Source: UBA1426 sp050953365 (lineage in GTDB: Bacteria; Bacillota; Clostridia; Peptostreptococcales; Anaerovoracaceae). From it: DNA of 64,000 bases. Every line of letters starts with the position of its first letter. Position 1 is the stretch's first letter. The stretch is from positions 248,001-312,000 of the forward strand of contig JBMNMN010000002.1 in assembly GCA_050953365.1 (NCBI GenBank), given 5' to 3'. Shown in pieces: positions 17,229 to 24,736 of this stretch. The notes beneath the pieces are model-generated. The model was not told where the DNA came from. It ran no database searches and saw nothing but the letters and a program-made list of their open reading frames with translations. The position numbers and the translations under genes are program-made.

Positions 17229-17567
17229 TTGGGAGACGATTACAGATACTGCGATCCCTGCAAGGACGGATCGGATTTCAGGCGTGATCATCGCAAGCAT
17301 CACGATCCCTGTGATGAGATAGAAAGCTGCAAGGTCTGCGACCCATGCTTTGACGGAGATGACGATTGGGACTGGGGAAGTTGGCTGCCGATTCTTCTCA
17401 TTATCTTTATACTCTGCGGGGGATTTGGCTGGTTCGGCGGCGGTCGCAACGATTGCTGCGACAGCCGTGACGGCGGAGGAAGTTGGTTACTTATTTTGAT
17501 AATTTTATTTCTGCTATTCAGTCAGGGAGACTCCAAAAAAGGAGGCTTCCTGGGAGGCCTGTTCTAA
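17229..17567 (+). CDS. Small cysteine-rich protein with two membrane segments, unknown
   Basis: A 112-aa protein. AGGAGG (17215-17220) lies 8 bases before the TTG at 17229, so I start there; a GTG at 17220 would overlap the ribosome-binding site. The N-terminal half is hydrophilic with repeated Cys-Asp-Pro-Cys-like motifs (CDPCKDG, CKVCDPCFDG) and His/Asp-rich stretches, which could bind metal. Then come two hydrophobic segments (SWLPILLIIFILCGGFGWF and SWLLILIILFLLF) separated by a CC-containing loop, and a GGFLGGLF end. It somewhat recalls small cysteine/glycine-rich membrane or coat proteins of spore formers. Dispersed repeats lie on both sides of the gene. Confidence 0.6.
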   Translation: MGDDYRYCDPCKDGSDFRRDHRKHHDPCDEIESCKVCDPCFDGDDDWDWGSWLPILLIIFILCGGFGWFGGGRNDCCDSRDGGGSWLLILIILFLLFSQGDSKKGGFLGGLF

Positions 17568-17573
17568 CAAATA

Positions 17574-17600
17574 GTTGTATTTGGTGTAAACATTTTTTCA
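17574..17600 (+). repeat. Dispersed intergenic repeat copy
   Basis: GTTGTATTTGGTGTAAACAT is related to the unit at 17121 and to the copy at 62955. It directly precedes the 96-base palindromic element. Confidence 0.5.
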
Positions 17601-17607
17601 AAGCAGC

Positions 17608-17703
17608 ATCTGATAAAATGTGTTTCGAAAGAAACCGTGAATCTCGATTTATATGTGAAGCATCAAAAAGTCGGAGGTTTCAGAGAAACACATTTTATCA
17701 GAT
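17608..17703. repeat. 96-base palindromic element (nested inverted repeats)
   Basis: A perfect 19-base outer inverted repeat (ATCTGATAAAATGTGTTTC at 17608-17626 against 17685-17703) encloses a second 6-base pair GAAACC/GGTTTC (17631-17636 and 17676-17681). No T-run follows, so a terminator is unlikely. It looks like a REP- or MITE-like element. The remaining bases up to rarD at 17848 hold nothing else I can name. Confidence 0.65.
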
Positions 17704-17847
17704 TCAATGCAGATAATCCCTGATACCTTTATACAACTTCTTTATAATATTAGCGTCTTTACTTTGTGGACAGTATGGCATAAAATAACTAAGAGTAAAT
17801 AACAAATAACAACTACCGGATGATAACCGTAGAAGAAGGTAAACCAA

Positions 17848-18822
17848 TTGATACAGTCCCTAAAAGATAAAAAGCAATATGAGTTGGGGATGGCCTGCGC
17901 CATCCTCTGCGCCTTGGTATGGGGAGTACTTCCTATTTACTGGAAGTCACTGGATCCTATCGATTCCCTGGTGATTATATTTTATCGTATCGTTTTAACC
18001 TGCATAATAGTATTTATTGCAGGCCTTCTGGTGTACAAATGGAAAGGAATCGTGGAGCCCTTAAAGAAAAAAGGCGCAGCTTTCATATTTTTTGCTGCCG
18101 GATGCGTTATTTCCGTCAACTGGGGGCTTTACATCTGGATGGTCAAAGCGGGTTATATTATACAAACCAGCATAGGCTATTACATAGAGCCTCTCATGGT
18201 CTGCGTTTTTGGTGTGCTGTTTTTCAGGGAAAAACCCGAAAGATACAAAATAATAGCAATCCTTCTGGCTTTGGCCGGCGTTTGCGTCATGCTCCTTTCC
18301 TATGGACAAATTCCTGTACTGGCTCTGGTTCTGGCCGTCTCTTTCGCCACCTATGCCGCCATAAAAAAGAAGCTTCAGACACCGGCCTTGTTATCGCTCT
18401 TTTATGAAACGGTATTTCTGACTCCTATTTCTGTAGGGATCATTCTTTATATGGAGTTGAGCGGCAGGGGCGCGTTTTCCGTAGCGGAGCCTCATCAGAT
18501 CGCGCTCTTATCTCTGTCCGGACTATTTACAGCCATCCCCCTATCCCTGTTCGCCATGGCGGCAAATCGCATCAGCTTAGTCGCGCTGGGAATTACCGAA
18601 TATATTTCACCATCCATAGGTCTGCTTCTGGGAATTTTTCTCTACAAAGAACCTTTTGATATTTATCAGTTTATCGGTTTTACTATTATTTGGGGCGGAC
18701 TGGCCATATTTACTGTAGGCGGAATCCGATCCCATAGGGCAACGGAAAAATCGGTTCAAGCGGCCGAACCGATGGAAGCGTCGGAGATACCTGACGATGA
18801 AAACCGAGGTGCCCGTTCATGA
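17848..18822 (+). CDS. rarD: RarD/EamA-family transporter
   Basis: A 324-aa drug/metabolite-superfamily permease with about ten membrane segments and two EamA repeats. The start (ELGMACAILCALVWGVLPIYWK) is characteristic of RarD. The substrate is unknown. The start is a TTG after GAAGAAGGT; no ATG lies upstream of the first membrane segment. The last four bases overlap the following YkvI-like transporter gene (ATGA), so both are made together. Confidence 0.85.
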   Translation: MIQSLKDKKQYELGMACAILCALVWGVLPIYWKSLDPIDSLVIIFYRIVLTCIIVFIAGLLVYKWKGIVEPLKKKGAAFIFFAAGCVISVNWGLYIWMVKAGYIIQTSIGYYIEPLMVCVFGVLFFREKPERYKIIAILLALAGVCVMLLSYGQIPVLALVLAVSFATYAAIKKKLQTPALLSLFYETVFLTPISVGIILYMELSGRGAFSVAEPHQIALLSLSGLFTAIPLSLFAMAANRISLVALGITEYISPSIGLLLGIFLYKEPFDIYQFIGFTIIWGGLAIFTVGGIRSHRATEKSVQAAEPMEASEIPDDENRGARS

Positions 18823-19940
18823 GAGCAGACAATGGTCCTAATGAAAAGTCCCTAACCGCTTTACGCGTGGCATTTCTCTATTTTGGCGTGCTCATGGGTG
18901 CCGGTTTTGCTTCGGGAAAAGAAATGTGGCAGTTCTTCGGTGTGTTTGGATTCATGGGCTTTTTTGGCCTTTTGGTAATTGGGGTGCTTTTTGTAGTTTT
19001 AGGCCTTATGATCGTGTATATCGGAAACGGGCTTGGCACCGGCGATTTAAGCAGAATCATATTCCCTTATGAACATCCCTTGTGTGAACGAACAATAGGT
19101 ATAATTGTAGCTGCGTTTCTTTTTATGGCTTATTTTGCTATGCTTGCGGCAGGAGGCGCGCTGATTGAATCCCAGTTTGGCATACCGCGTATGGCAGGAA
19201 GCACCCTTCTCATGTTTCTCATCGTGTTGACCACGGTGAAGGGCTTCGGTACTGTATCCGCCCGTTTGGGGAAGGTTGTTCCCATATTATTAGTCGCTAC
19301 ACTGATAATGGCGTTTGTAATATTGTTTGGGGAATTCGGCTCCATTGAAGGGAAACCCTCTGCAGATGCAAGTCCGCTGGCCCCGAATTGGATGATTGCA
19401 GCCTTTGTTTTTGTTTCCTACAATATGATGGGAGCTATCCCTATACTCGGGAGTTGTACCGTTTACGCCGAGGACCTGCGGGTTGTAAAGCGAGGCGCGG
19501 CAATGGGTGGATCATTTTTGGGAGGATGCGCTTTGGTATTGTATTTAGTCACCCTGACTGACCCGTTGTTGTCTTCGGTTAGCGATCTGCCCATGTTAGC
19601 TTTTGCGCAACGGTTATCCCCTGTTGCGGGAGTTCTCTATTCCATCGTGCTGCTCATATCCGTTTTCGGGACGGCTACAAGCTGCTTCTATGGTTACTGT
19701 ACAAAGCTGCCTGAAAATCACATCAAAACTTTAATAGTGTGGGTGTCTGCCTTGGCAGGCTTGATCGTTTCCATGATGGGTTTTTCTAATATTGTGGCCT
19801 TCATCTATCCGCTGCAAGGCTATCTGAGTTTAGTTTTTCTTGCGTTGATGATATGGAACTTCATCCGAATAAAAAAAGGACGGAGGCAAACCGTCGAATT
19901 TAATTCTCTTACATCTTCAATCGACAAAAAGAATAAATAA
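18819..19940 (+). CDS. YkvI-like membrane transporter (APC superfamily)
   Basis: A 373-aa integral membrane protein with about ten segments. The first helix has GVLMGAGFASGKEMWQFF, the unwound-helix glycine pattern of LeuT/APC-type transporters. It resembles the B. subtilis YkvI group, whose substrate is not known to me. It is coupled to rarD by a 4-base overlap. It is followed by about 300 bases with a promoter and a c-di-GMP riboswitch. Confidence 0.75.
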   Translation: MRADNGPNEKSLTALRVAFLYFGVLMGAGFASGKEMWQFFGVFGFMGFFGLLVIGVLFVVLGLMIVYIGNGLGTGDLSRIIFPYEHPLCERTIGIIVAAFLFMAYFAMLAAGGALIESQFGIPRMAGSTLLMFLIVLTTVKGFGTVSARLGKVVPILLVATLIMAFVILFGEFGSIEGKPSADASPLAPNWMIAAFVFVSYNMMGAIPILGSCTVYAEDLRVVKRGAAMGGSFLGGCALVLYLVTLTDPLLSSVSDLPMLAFAQRLSPVAGVLYSIVLLISVFGTATSCFYGYCTKLPENHIKTLIVWVSALAGLIVSMMGFSNIVAFIYPLQGYLSLVFLALMIWNFIRIKKGRRQTVEFNSLTSSIDKKNK

Positions 19941-19973
19941 ACACAACAAAAGGAAAGATTTAGTACTTTTTTG

Positions 19974-20002
19974 TTGACACCGCAAATGTTGAATGGTAGA
20001 GT
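19974..20002 (+). promoter_or_regulatory. Predicted sigma-A promoter upstream of riboswitch 1
   Basis: A perfect TTGACA (19974-19979), 17 bases, then TAGAGT (19997-20002) preceded by TGG, an extended -10. It lies just upstream of the aptamer. Confidence 0.7.
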
Positions 20003-20023
20003 GGGCTTGGATATATATCCACA

Positions 20024-20098
20024 AAAAGGCAAACTCAGCGAAAGCTGGGGGCGCAAAGCTATAGGGCCTAAGGATTTATCTATGGTAGCCAGTTGCCC
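20024..20098 (+). promoter_or_regulatory. Cyclic di-GMP-I (GEMM-I) riboswitch aptamer 1
   Basis: The conserved GEMM-I blocks are all present in order: AAGGCAAAC, a GAAA tetraloop hairpin (CAGCGAAAGCTG), GCGCAAAGC, TAGGGCCTAAGG, ATGGTAGCCAG and TTGCC. c-di-GMP binds between the two helices. The 3' strand GTTGCCC (20092-20098) is complementary to GGGCAAC (20150-20156), which overlaps the left arm of the following terminator. This gives an antiterminator/terminator pair. Read at face value, ligand binding would free the terminator arm and switch the operon off. Confidence 0.93.
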
Positions 20099-20153
20099 AC
20101 AATCCAGAAACAAGAATCGTACAGTTAATACCTGAACGAGGAGTTGTCAGGGC

Positions 20154-20187
20154 AACGGCAGACCGAACTATGGTTGCCGTTTTTTAG
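20154..20187 (+). terminator. Riboswitch 1 expression-platform terminator
   Basis: AACGGCA (20154-20160) and ACC pair with GGT and TGCCGTT (20175-20181), followed by a T-run. The left arm overlaps the bases able to pair with the aptamer 3' strand. Confidence 0.8.
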
Positions 20188-20239
20188 TGTGACAACTATG
20201 TCAGACGAGCGTTTTAGCAAAAGAAAGGATGTGGAAATT

Positions 20240-20668
20240 ATGAAGCGGTTTGTATCAAGAATTGCAATGGCATTGATGGTGGTGGCGCTCCTAACCGGCT
20301 CCGCGTTTGCAGGCGGTCCGGTGACGGAAATACCTGCGCCGGGTATTGAAGCCGATTATTCCGTCACGGTTGATCAGCCGGTATATCACCCCGGCTCTAC
20401 AGAAGCGAAGATCCTAAGGATTGCTGAGAATGCAAATGCCGATGTAGATAAAGAAATTGCCAAAGCGCAACGTGATGCCGGTAAGGTTAAGAATGATGCG
20501 GATTTAGATCGCATAATCGAAAAATTACTGAGCAAAACGGAAACGATCGTAGCAAAAGCCATCGAAAAAATTGAAAAGCTGGGAGGGGAGGCGGAATGCG
20601 AGTACGTGGAAGTACTCATCGGCGACAGAATTGTATTGGTGGATCCCCTGAGAATTGTGAGATTGTAG
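20240..20668 (+). CDS. Small secreted protein of unknown function, riboswitch-controlled
   Basis: A 142-aa protein with a clear signal peptide (MKRFVSRIAMALMVVALLTGSAFA). The mature part is helical and charged, with two alanine/lysine-rich stretches and the end GDRIVLVDPLRIVRL. I start at the ATG at 20240 after AAGAAAGG. An upstream ATG in frame (20144) lies inside the riboswitch terminator and is not used. It is the first gene after c-di-GMP riboswitch 1, so it may be an adhesion or surface factor, but no family is recognised. The MNT gene begins inside its 3' end. Confidence 0.7.
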   Translation: MKRFVSRIAMALMVVALLTGSAFAGGPVTEIPAPGIEADYSVTVDQPVYHPGSTEAKILRIAENANADVDKEIAKAQRDAGKVKNDADLDRIIEKLLSKTETIVAKAIEKIEKLGGEAECEYVEVLIGDRIVLVDPLRIVRL

Positions 20669-21006
20669 AGAACAGGTGCCTTGTTCAGCTACCGGAAAAC
20701 ATATCGACTTTCCTGATCAGCTTTGTCGCCAAAGCCCGAAACCATCCCGAAGTAAGATGGATTTTCCTGTATGGGTCTTATGCCCAGGGCAATTGGAATG
20801 ATGAAAGCGATATTGATATTGCGGTATTCATTCGAAACGGTGAAAAAGAGGAGATCAGAGAGGTTTATAAGCGGCTTTCCGCTCTCTGTTATGATTACCC
20901 TTTAGATGTCCAGATACAGGTATTTTTTGAATCTGAACTGCAAGACCCAATGGGTATTGTCGAGGAAATAACGGGATATGGCATCGAGATATCGAACCTT
21001 TCTTAG
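20596..21006 (+). CDS. MNT-type nucleotidyltransferase domain protein
   Basis: A 136-aa minimal nucleotidyltransferase. The core is FLYGSYAQGNWNDESDIDIAVF: a GS motif followed by the DxD metal-binding pair. A later Asp (PLDVQIQVF) could be the third carboxylate. Such proteins are the antitoxin/nucleotidyltransferase half of HEPN/MNT pairs, and a HEPN gene lies 950 bases downstream. The only good start is the ATG at 20596 behind GGGAGGGGAGG, which overlaps the secreted-protein gene by 73 bases. Confidence 0.75.
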   Translation: MRVRGSTHRRQNCIGGSPENCEIVENRCLVQLPENISTFLISFVAKARNHPEVRWIFLYGSYAQGNWNDESDIDIAVFIRNGEKEEIREVYKRLSALCYDYPLDVQIQVFFESELQDPMGIVEEITGYGIEISNLS

Positions 21007-21041
21007 TACCGGATTCATAGCGATGAATGGAGTAATATCTG

Positions 21042-21281
21042 GTGAAAAGAGTACATATTCAAACTGGGGGAGTAGGTCTTGCCGAATGTAGCCACAACGG
21101 TAATAAAATCCGGTTGCTTATGTCTGAGAGAAATGTGGAAGTAATCCATATGGAAATTCTTCCGGATTCGATTCTATGGATGAGTCCGGGAGACCAGGAC
21201 AGTACGGAATACTACTATATTCTTGAAGGGAAATTATTATTGCTCCTGGATGATAGAGAGCACAGTCTTGGGGCAGGGTGA
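21042..21281 (+). pseudogene. Cupin-domain fragment, probably the 5' part of a frameshifted cupin/HD-GYP gene
   Basis: The 79-aa reading frame from the GTG at 21042 gives a cupin start (EVIHMEILPDSILWMSPGDQDSTEYYYILEGKLLLLLDD). It stops within GGCAGGGTGA at 21281. One base less there would continue as GDSFSVSNIDAEFSG in another frame. A second one-base shift near 21340 would then lead into LLCISNKPIYDDM of the HD-GYP frame. So a cupin sensor plus HD-GYP output protein seems to have been broken by two +1 shifts. Sequencing error is the alternative. Confidence 0.6.
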
Positions 21282-21304
21282 CAGTTTCTCCGTATCCAAT
21301 ATAG

Positions 21305-21949
21305 ATGCTGAATTCTCCGGTCAGGTGTCTGGAAAAGGTACGCCTGCTCTGTATTTCCAATAAGCCCATCTATGATGATATGTACCATCATATGGGGAGT
21401 TTGAAGGAACTGGTAGAGAGGACCGAACGAAAAAACCGTTACACATATGACCACGGGAAAAGAGTGATGCAATATTCTCTTTTGCTGGCGGAAGAACTCA
21501 ATATAGACTCTTCGACGATAAACGTAATGGTTATGGCTGCAGCTTTACACGACGTAGGTAAGTGTTTTCTGCCGGACCATATTCTTTCGGCAGACAATGA
21601 ACTGACTTCGGATGACAAGATGCAAATAAGGAAGCATCCGTTGAACAGCTATCGCCTGATCGCAGAGAAGTTTGATGAACGGACCGCCGATATGGCGCAA
21701 ATGCATCACGAAAGATTGGACGGCTCCGGTTATCCCTTCGGACTGAGAGGCAATGAGATTCCATTAGAAGCCAGGATAATCATCGTTGCAGACGTTTTTG
21801 ACGCGATGACCACGGACCGCCCCTATAAAGCAAAGAAAAGTTTTTCGGAAGCCATAGAGGAATTGGAGAGTATGCAGCATCAATTTGACAAAAAAGTAGT
21901 TTCCGCTTTGAAGCGGCTATATCAGAACGGTAAATTAGTTGAGGAGTGA
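21305..21949 (+). CDS. HD-GYP domain protein, predicted c-di-GMP phosphodiesterase
   Basis: 214 codons. The full catalytic signature is present: YDHGKRV, ALHDVGK (HD pair), HHERLDGSGYP (the GYP motif) and DVFDAMTTDRPYK. HD-GYP enzymes hydrolyse c-di-GMP to pGpG/GMP. It therefore sits inside an operon that itself is controlled by a c-di-GMP riboswitch. No ribosome-binding site is visible before 21305 or the next ATG at 21372. The HD-GYP part is thus probably the C-terminal half of the frameshifted cupin gene just upstream. It abuts the HEPN gene. Confidence 0.75.
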   Translation: MLNSPVRCLEKVRLLCISNKPIYDDMYHHMGSLKELVERTERKNRYTYDHGKRVMQYSLLLAEELNIDSSTINVMVMAAALHDVGKCFLPDHILSADNELTSDDKMQIRKHPLNSYRLIAEKFDERTADMAQMHHERLDGSGYPFGLRGNEIPLEARIIIVADVFDAMTTDRPYKAKKSFSEAIEELESMQHQFDKKVVSALKRLYQNGKLVEE

Positions 21950-21954
21950 ACGGA

Positions 21955-22428
21955 ATGACAGCAGCAGAAAAATATGTATACTGGAGGATTCTGTCGGATT
22001 ACGATTTTGAGACTGCAGAATGTCTAATCGCGGGGAAGAGGTGGGCTTATGTGGCATATGTTTGTCACCAGGCCGTAGAGCGCCTGTTAAAAGGCATGCA
22101 CATCTATCATACAAAAAAAGAAACGCCAAAAACCCACAACCTTAATTATATTTTCAACCGAATCATCAAGGACGAGACATTTCTTGCAGGGCTGAAGGAT
22201 CATCAGACCTTTGAAAGCGAAAAAGCAGACAACATCGAGTTTATGGCAGATCTGATGTATTACTATATGAGCGATTATCCATTTTCTTATAATAAGGTAA
22301 TGGACAGGTTCATTGATGAAGAGAAGGCTATGGAAGTCTATCACAGGACATCAAAGCTGCTGAAATGGTTGAAGCAATTTCAGACAGAACCAAGATTATC
22401 CGAGGTCGGGGAAAGCATAATTAAATGA
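21955..22428 (+). CDS. HEPN-domain protein
   Basis: A 157-aa all-helical protein. YVYWRILSDYDFETAECLIAGKRWAYVAYVCHQAVERLLKGM is the HEPN core (helix with Asp, then aromatic/His-Gln-Ala-Val-Glu-Lys). The RNase motif RX4-6H of toxic HEPNs is not obvious; KTHNLNYIF could hold part of it. Start: the ATG at 21955, 8 bases after GAGGAG, rather than the GTG at 21946. It usually pairs with an adjacent MNT gene, but here the HD-GYP gene lies between them. Its last four bases overlap the binding-lipoprotein gene (ATGA). Confidence 0.8.
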   Translation: MTAAEKYVYWRILSDYDFETAECLIAGKRWAYVAYVCHQAVERLLKGMHIYHTKKETPKTHNLNYIFNRIIKDETFLAGLKDHQTFESEKADNIEFMADLMYYYMSDYPFSYNKVMDRFIDEEKAMEVYHRTSKLLKWLKQFQTEPRLSEVGESIIK

Positions 22429-22883
22429 AAAGGGTCAAAAAACAGACTATAATATTGCCGATAATCGTAGCTTTTGTCATGAGTTTCCTGTTAGCTGCCT
22501 GTGGACAGACGCCGGTGGTTGACACCATAGTAATTGGAAACGGACAGATGAGCGGTGTTTTCAGTCCGTTCTTTTCAGAGACGGCAGATGATGAAGTCGT
22601 TGTAAAGCTAACTTCCATGTCTCTTCTAAAAACGGATGTTAACGGAGAACCGCAACCCTATGCAGCTACCTGTCAAGTATCGGAGGAAAAAGATCCGTCC
22701 GGAGAAGTTATCAATACCACCTATCGATTTGAGCTTCTTGACGGACTTCGGTTCAGCGACGGGAAACCGGTTACGGCAGACGATGTTATCTTTTCAATAA
22801 AAGTCCTTTGCGACCCGGCATATAACGGCCTCTCCGCTGTAGGTTCTCTGCCGATCATCGGGTTGCATGAGTATACAATATGA
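22425..22883 (+). pseudogene. ABC transporter substrate-binding lipoprotein (family 5), N-terminal part before a frameshift
   Basis: 152 codons with a lipoprotein signal (FVMSFLLAACGQ, lipid on the Cys) and the start of a peptide-binding SBP_bac_5 fold (LLDGLRFSDGKPVTADDVIFSI). The frame stops at 22883. The continuation, YDRPDYEEIVAS onward, is in the +1 frame from about 22867. One surplus base in the GTATACAATATG region explains this. Protein similarity continues directly across, so it is one gene broken by a shift or a sequencing error. Confidence 0.75.
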
Positions 22884-24417
22884 CCGGCCGGATTACGAGG
22901 AGATTGTGGCCTCAATAAAGGCACAGGCAGAAGAGCTGCCTGACGGTTATGTAGAAAAGTATATAATGGAGATGGCCAAGGCAGACGTTGCAACTTACTC
23001 CAAGGAGGATATTGCTGCCTATCTTGGGATTGATTTGGATCCCGCCATGAGCGAGGAGGCAATGACGGACTTTCTCATCAACGCATATTACGAATTTGAA
23101 TTGGAATATGCTTATGATTATTATATGGAAGGTGCGAGAGCTGCTTATTTTAATCAAGTGATCGAAGAAAAACTGGCGGATCGTGACGGTAGCATAGCGG
23201 TACCTGAGATTGCCGGGGTAATAAAGATAGATGACAAAACGGTAGACATTAAACTGAAGGGCGTAAATCCTGCGGCCATTTGGGAACTGGGCGATATCGT
23301 AGTGGCCCCGAAACATTACTACTGTGAAGACGAGCCGGATGGAGAACTGATAAAGGGTAGGCTGGATGGGATCCGCCAACGCAGCGGAAAGCCCTTAGGC
23401 GCAGGTCCGTATATTTTTCAAAGCTATGAGAACAACGTGGTGACATTGAAGGCCAATGAAAACTACATTTTGGGAAAGCCGCAAACGGCAAACATTAAGG
23501 TAGTAACATCCAATGCATCTAATATGCTGGATTCCATAATACTTTCGGAGATTGACATCGCTCAGGTGCCGGCCACGGAAGATGATTTAATAAAAGCAGA
23601 AAAGAACGGCCTTGCAGTCATGACCGCTGACTTTCCGGGATACGGATACATAGGGATTAACAGCGTCAATATTTACGATGCAAATGTAAGAAAAGGATTG
23701 CTGTGCCTGATGAATCGGGAACCGGCCATAAATACATATTTCGGAAAGATGGCCCAGGTTATTGAGAGGCCTGTTTCCAAATCCTCCTGGGCATATCCGG
23801 AGCACGCAGAGCCGGTATACACATACGACCCTGACCGGGCATTGTCCTATTTCCGCAGCGCAGGGTATGAGCAAACCACGGTAAACGGAAAGCCGCTGCT
23901 TGCAAAGGATGGTGTTCAGTTATCCCTGATGGCGGGAGTCGGCGGGGAAGGAACCATGGATCATCCTGCCGCGCTTGTATTTACCCAAATGAAAACGGAT
24001 TTAGAAGAGATGGGCGGAAAACTTGAGATCATCGATTCCGACATGTCCGTACTGGTGGAAGGCTTATATCAGGGAAGCTGGGACCTTTGGGCCGCATCTT
24101 GGGAACTAACGGTGGATCCCAACATGAGCAGCCGCTATCTGACCGGCGCCGAGGCGAACTATTATGGATTATCCAATGGAGAGTTGGATTCGCTGCTGCA
24201 GAAGGCAGATTCTACGGCAAACATGGAGTTGCGGAAAGAGCTCTACCGGGATGCGATGGAACTCATCATGGATGAGGCAGTGGAACTTCCTTTATACCAG
24301 CGTCAAAATCTGCTGGTATACAACCCCGATGTCATCGACAGCGCATCCATGCCTGAAAAAATTACCGAATTTTACAGCTTTTTAGAAGAAATTCATAAAA
24401 TCAGCTTGTTAAAATAA
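22867..24417 (+). pseudogene. ABC transporter substrate-binding protein (family 5), main part after the frameshift
   Basis: 516 codons carrying the rest of an oligopeptide-binding protein: VTADDV-type lobe I upstream, then PLGAGPYIFQSYENNVVTLKANENYILG, YGYIGINSVN, NVRKGLLCLMNREPAINTYFG, and the C-terminal SWDLWAASWELTVDPNMSSRYL. An acidic helical insert of about 100 residues follows the junction. No permease lies beside it. The Opp-like transporter at 33-36.5 kb has no binding protein, so the two may form one system. The ATG at 22867 has no ribosome-binding site, which again points to a frameshift. Confidence 0.75.
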
Positions 24418-24493
24418 AATAATTGTTGTATGATTACAACATAACATAAGTTTTATTATTGTATACCCACACATAGCAAGATACGAGTACGTC

Positions 24494-24574
24494 AAGGGCA
24501 AACCCGGCGAAAGCCGGCGACGCAAAACTACAGGGTCTAAAGCATCCATGAGATGCCATGACAGCCAGCTGCCG
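24494..24574 (+). promoter_or_regulatory. Cyclic di-GMP-I (GEMM-I) riboswitch aptamer 2, before the Tad pilus operon
   Basis: All GEMM-I blocks are present: AAGGGCAAAC, a GAAA tetraloop hairpin (CCGGCGAAAGCCGG), GACGCAAAACTACAGGGTCTAA, GCCATGACAGCCAG and CTGCC. The 3' strand GCTGCCG (24568-24574) is complementary to CGGCAGC (24661-24667), which lies in the loop region of the following terminator. A further hairpin (24606-24635) lies between. It indicates c-di-GMP control of pilus gene transcription. No confident promoter was found between 24418 and 24493. Confidence 0.93.
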
Positions 24575-24651
24575 AGAAGGATTTTGCGCTAAATATGAAC
24601 ATCGCCTCTACAGACGGATTTCTGTCTGTTTAGAGTCAAATGTTTATAACG

Positions 24652-24682
24652 GCTACAATTCGGCAGCGGATTGTAGCTTTTT
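24652..24682 (+). terminator. Riboswitch 2 expression-platform terminator
   Basis: GCTACAAT (24652-24659) pairs with ATTGTAGC (24670-24677), followed by TTTTTA. The 10-nt loop contains the heptamer complementary to the aptamer 3' strand. Confidence 0.8.
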
Positions 24683-24736
24683 ATTTGGAATGGTAAGGCG
24701 GATGTGTATGCCGAGCCGCGAAGGGAGGAAACAGGG

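Noticed and set aside
20144..20240. Earlier start for the secreted protein
   Set aside because: The upstream ATG lies within the riboswitch terminator. The ATG at 20240 has a ribosome-binding site and gives a proper signal peptide.
22860..22885. Programmed ribosomal frameshift in the peptide-binding gene
   Set aside because: No slippery heptamer or following pseudoknot is seen, and nearby genes carry similar shifts. Mutation or sequence error is simpler.
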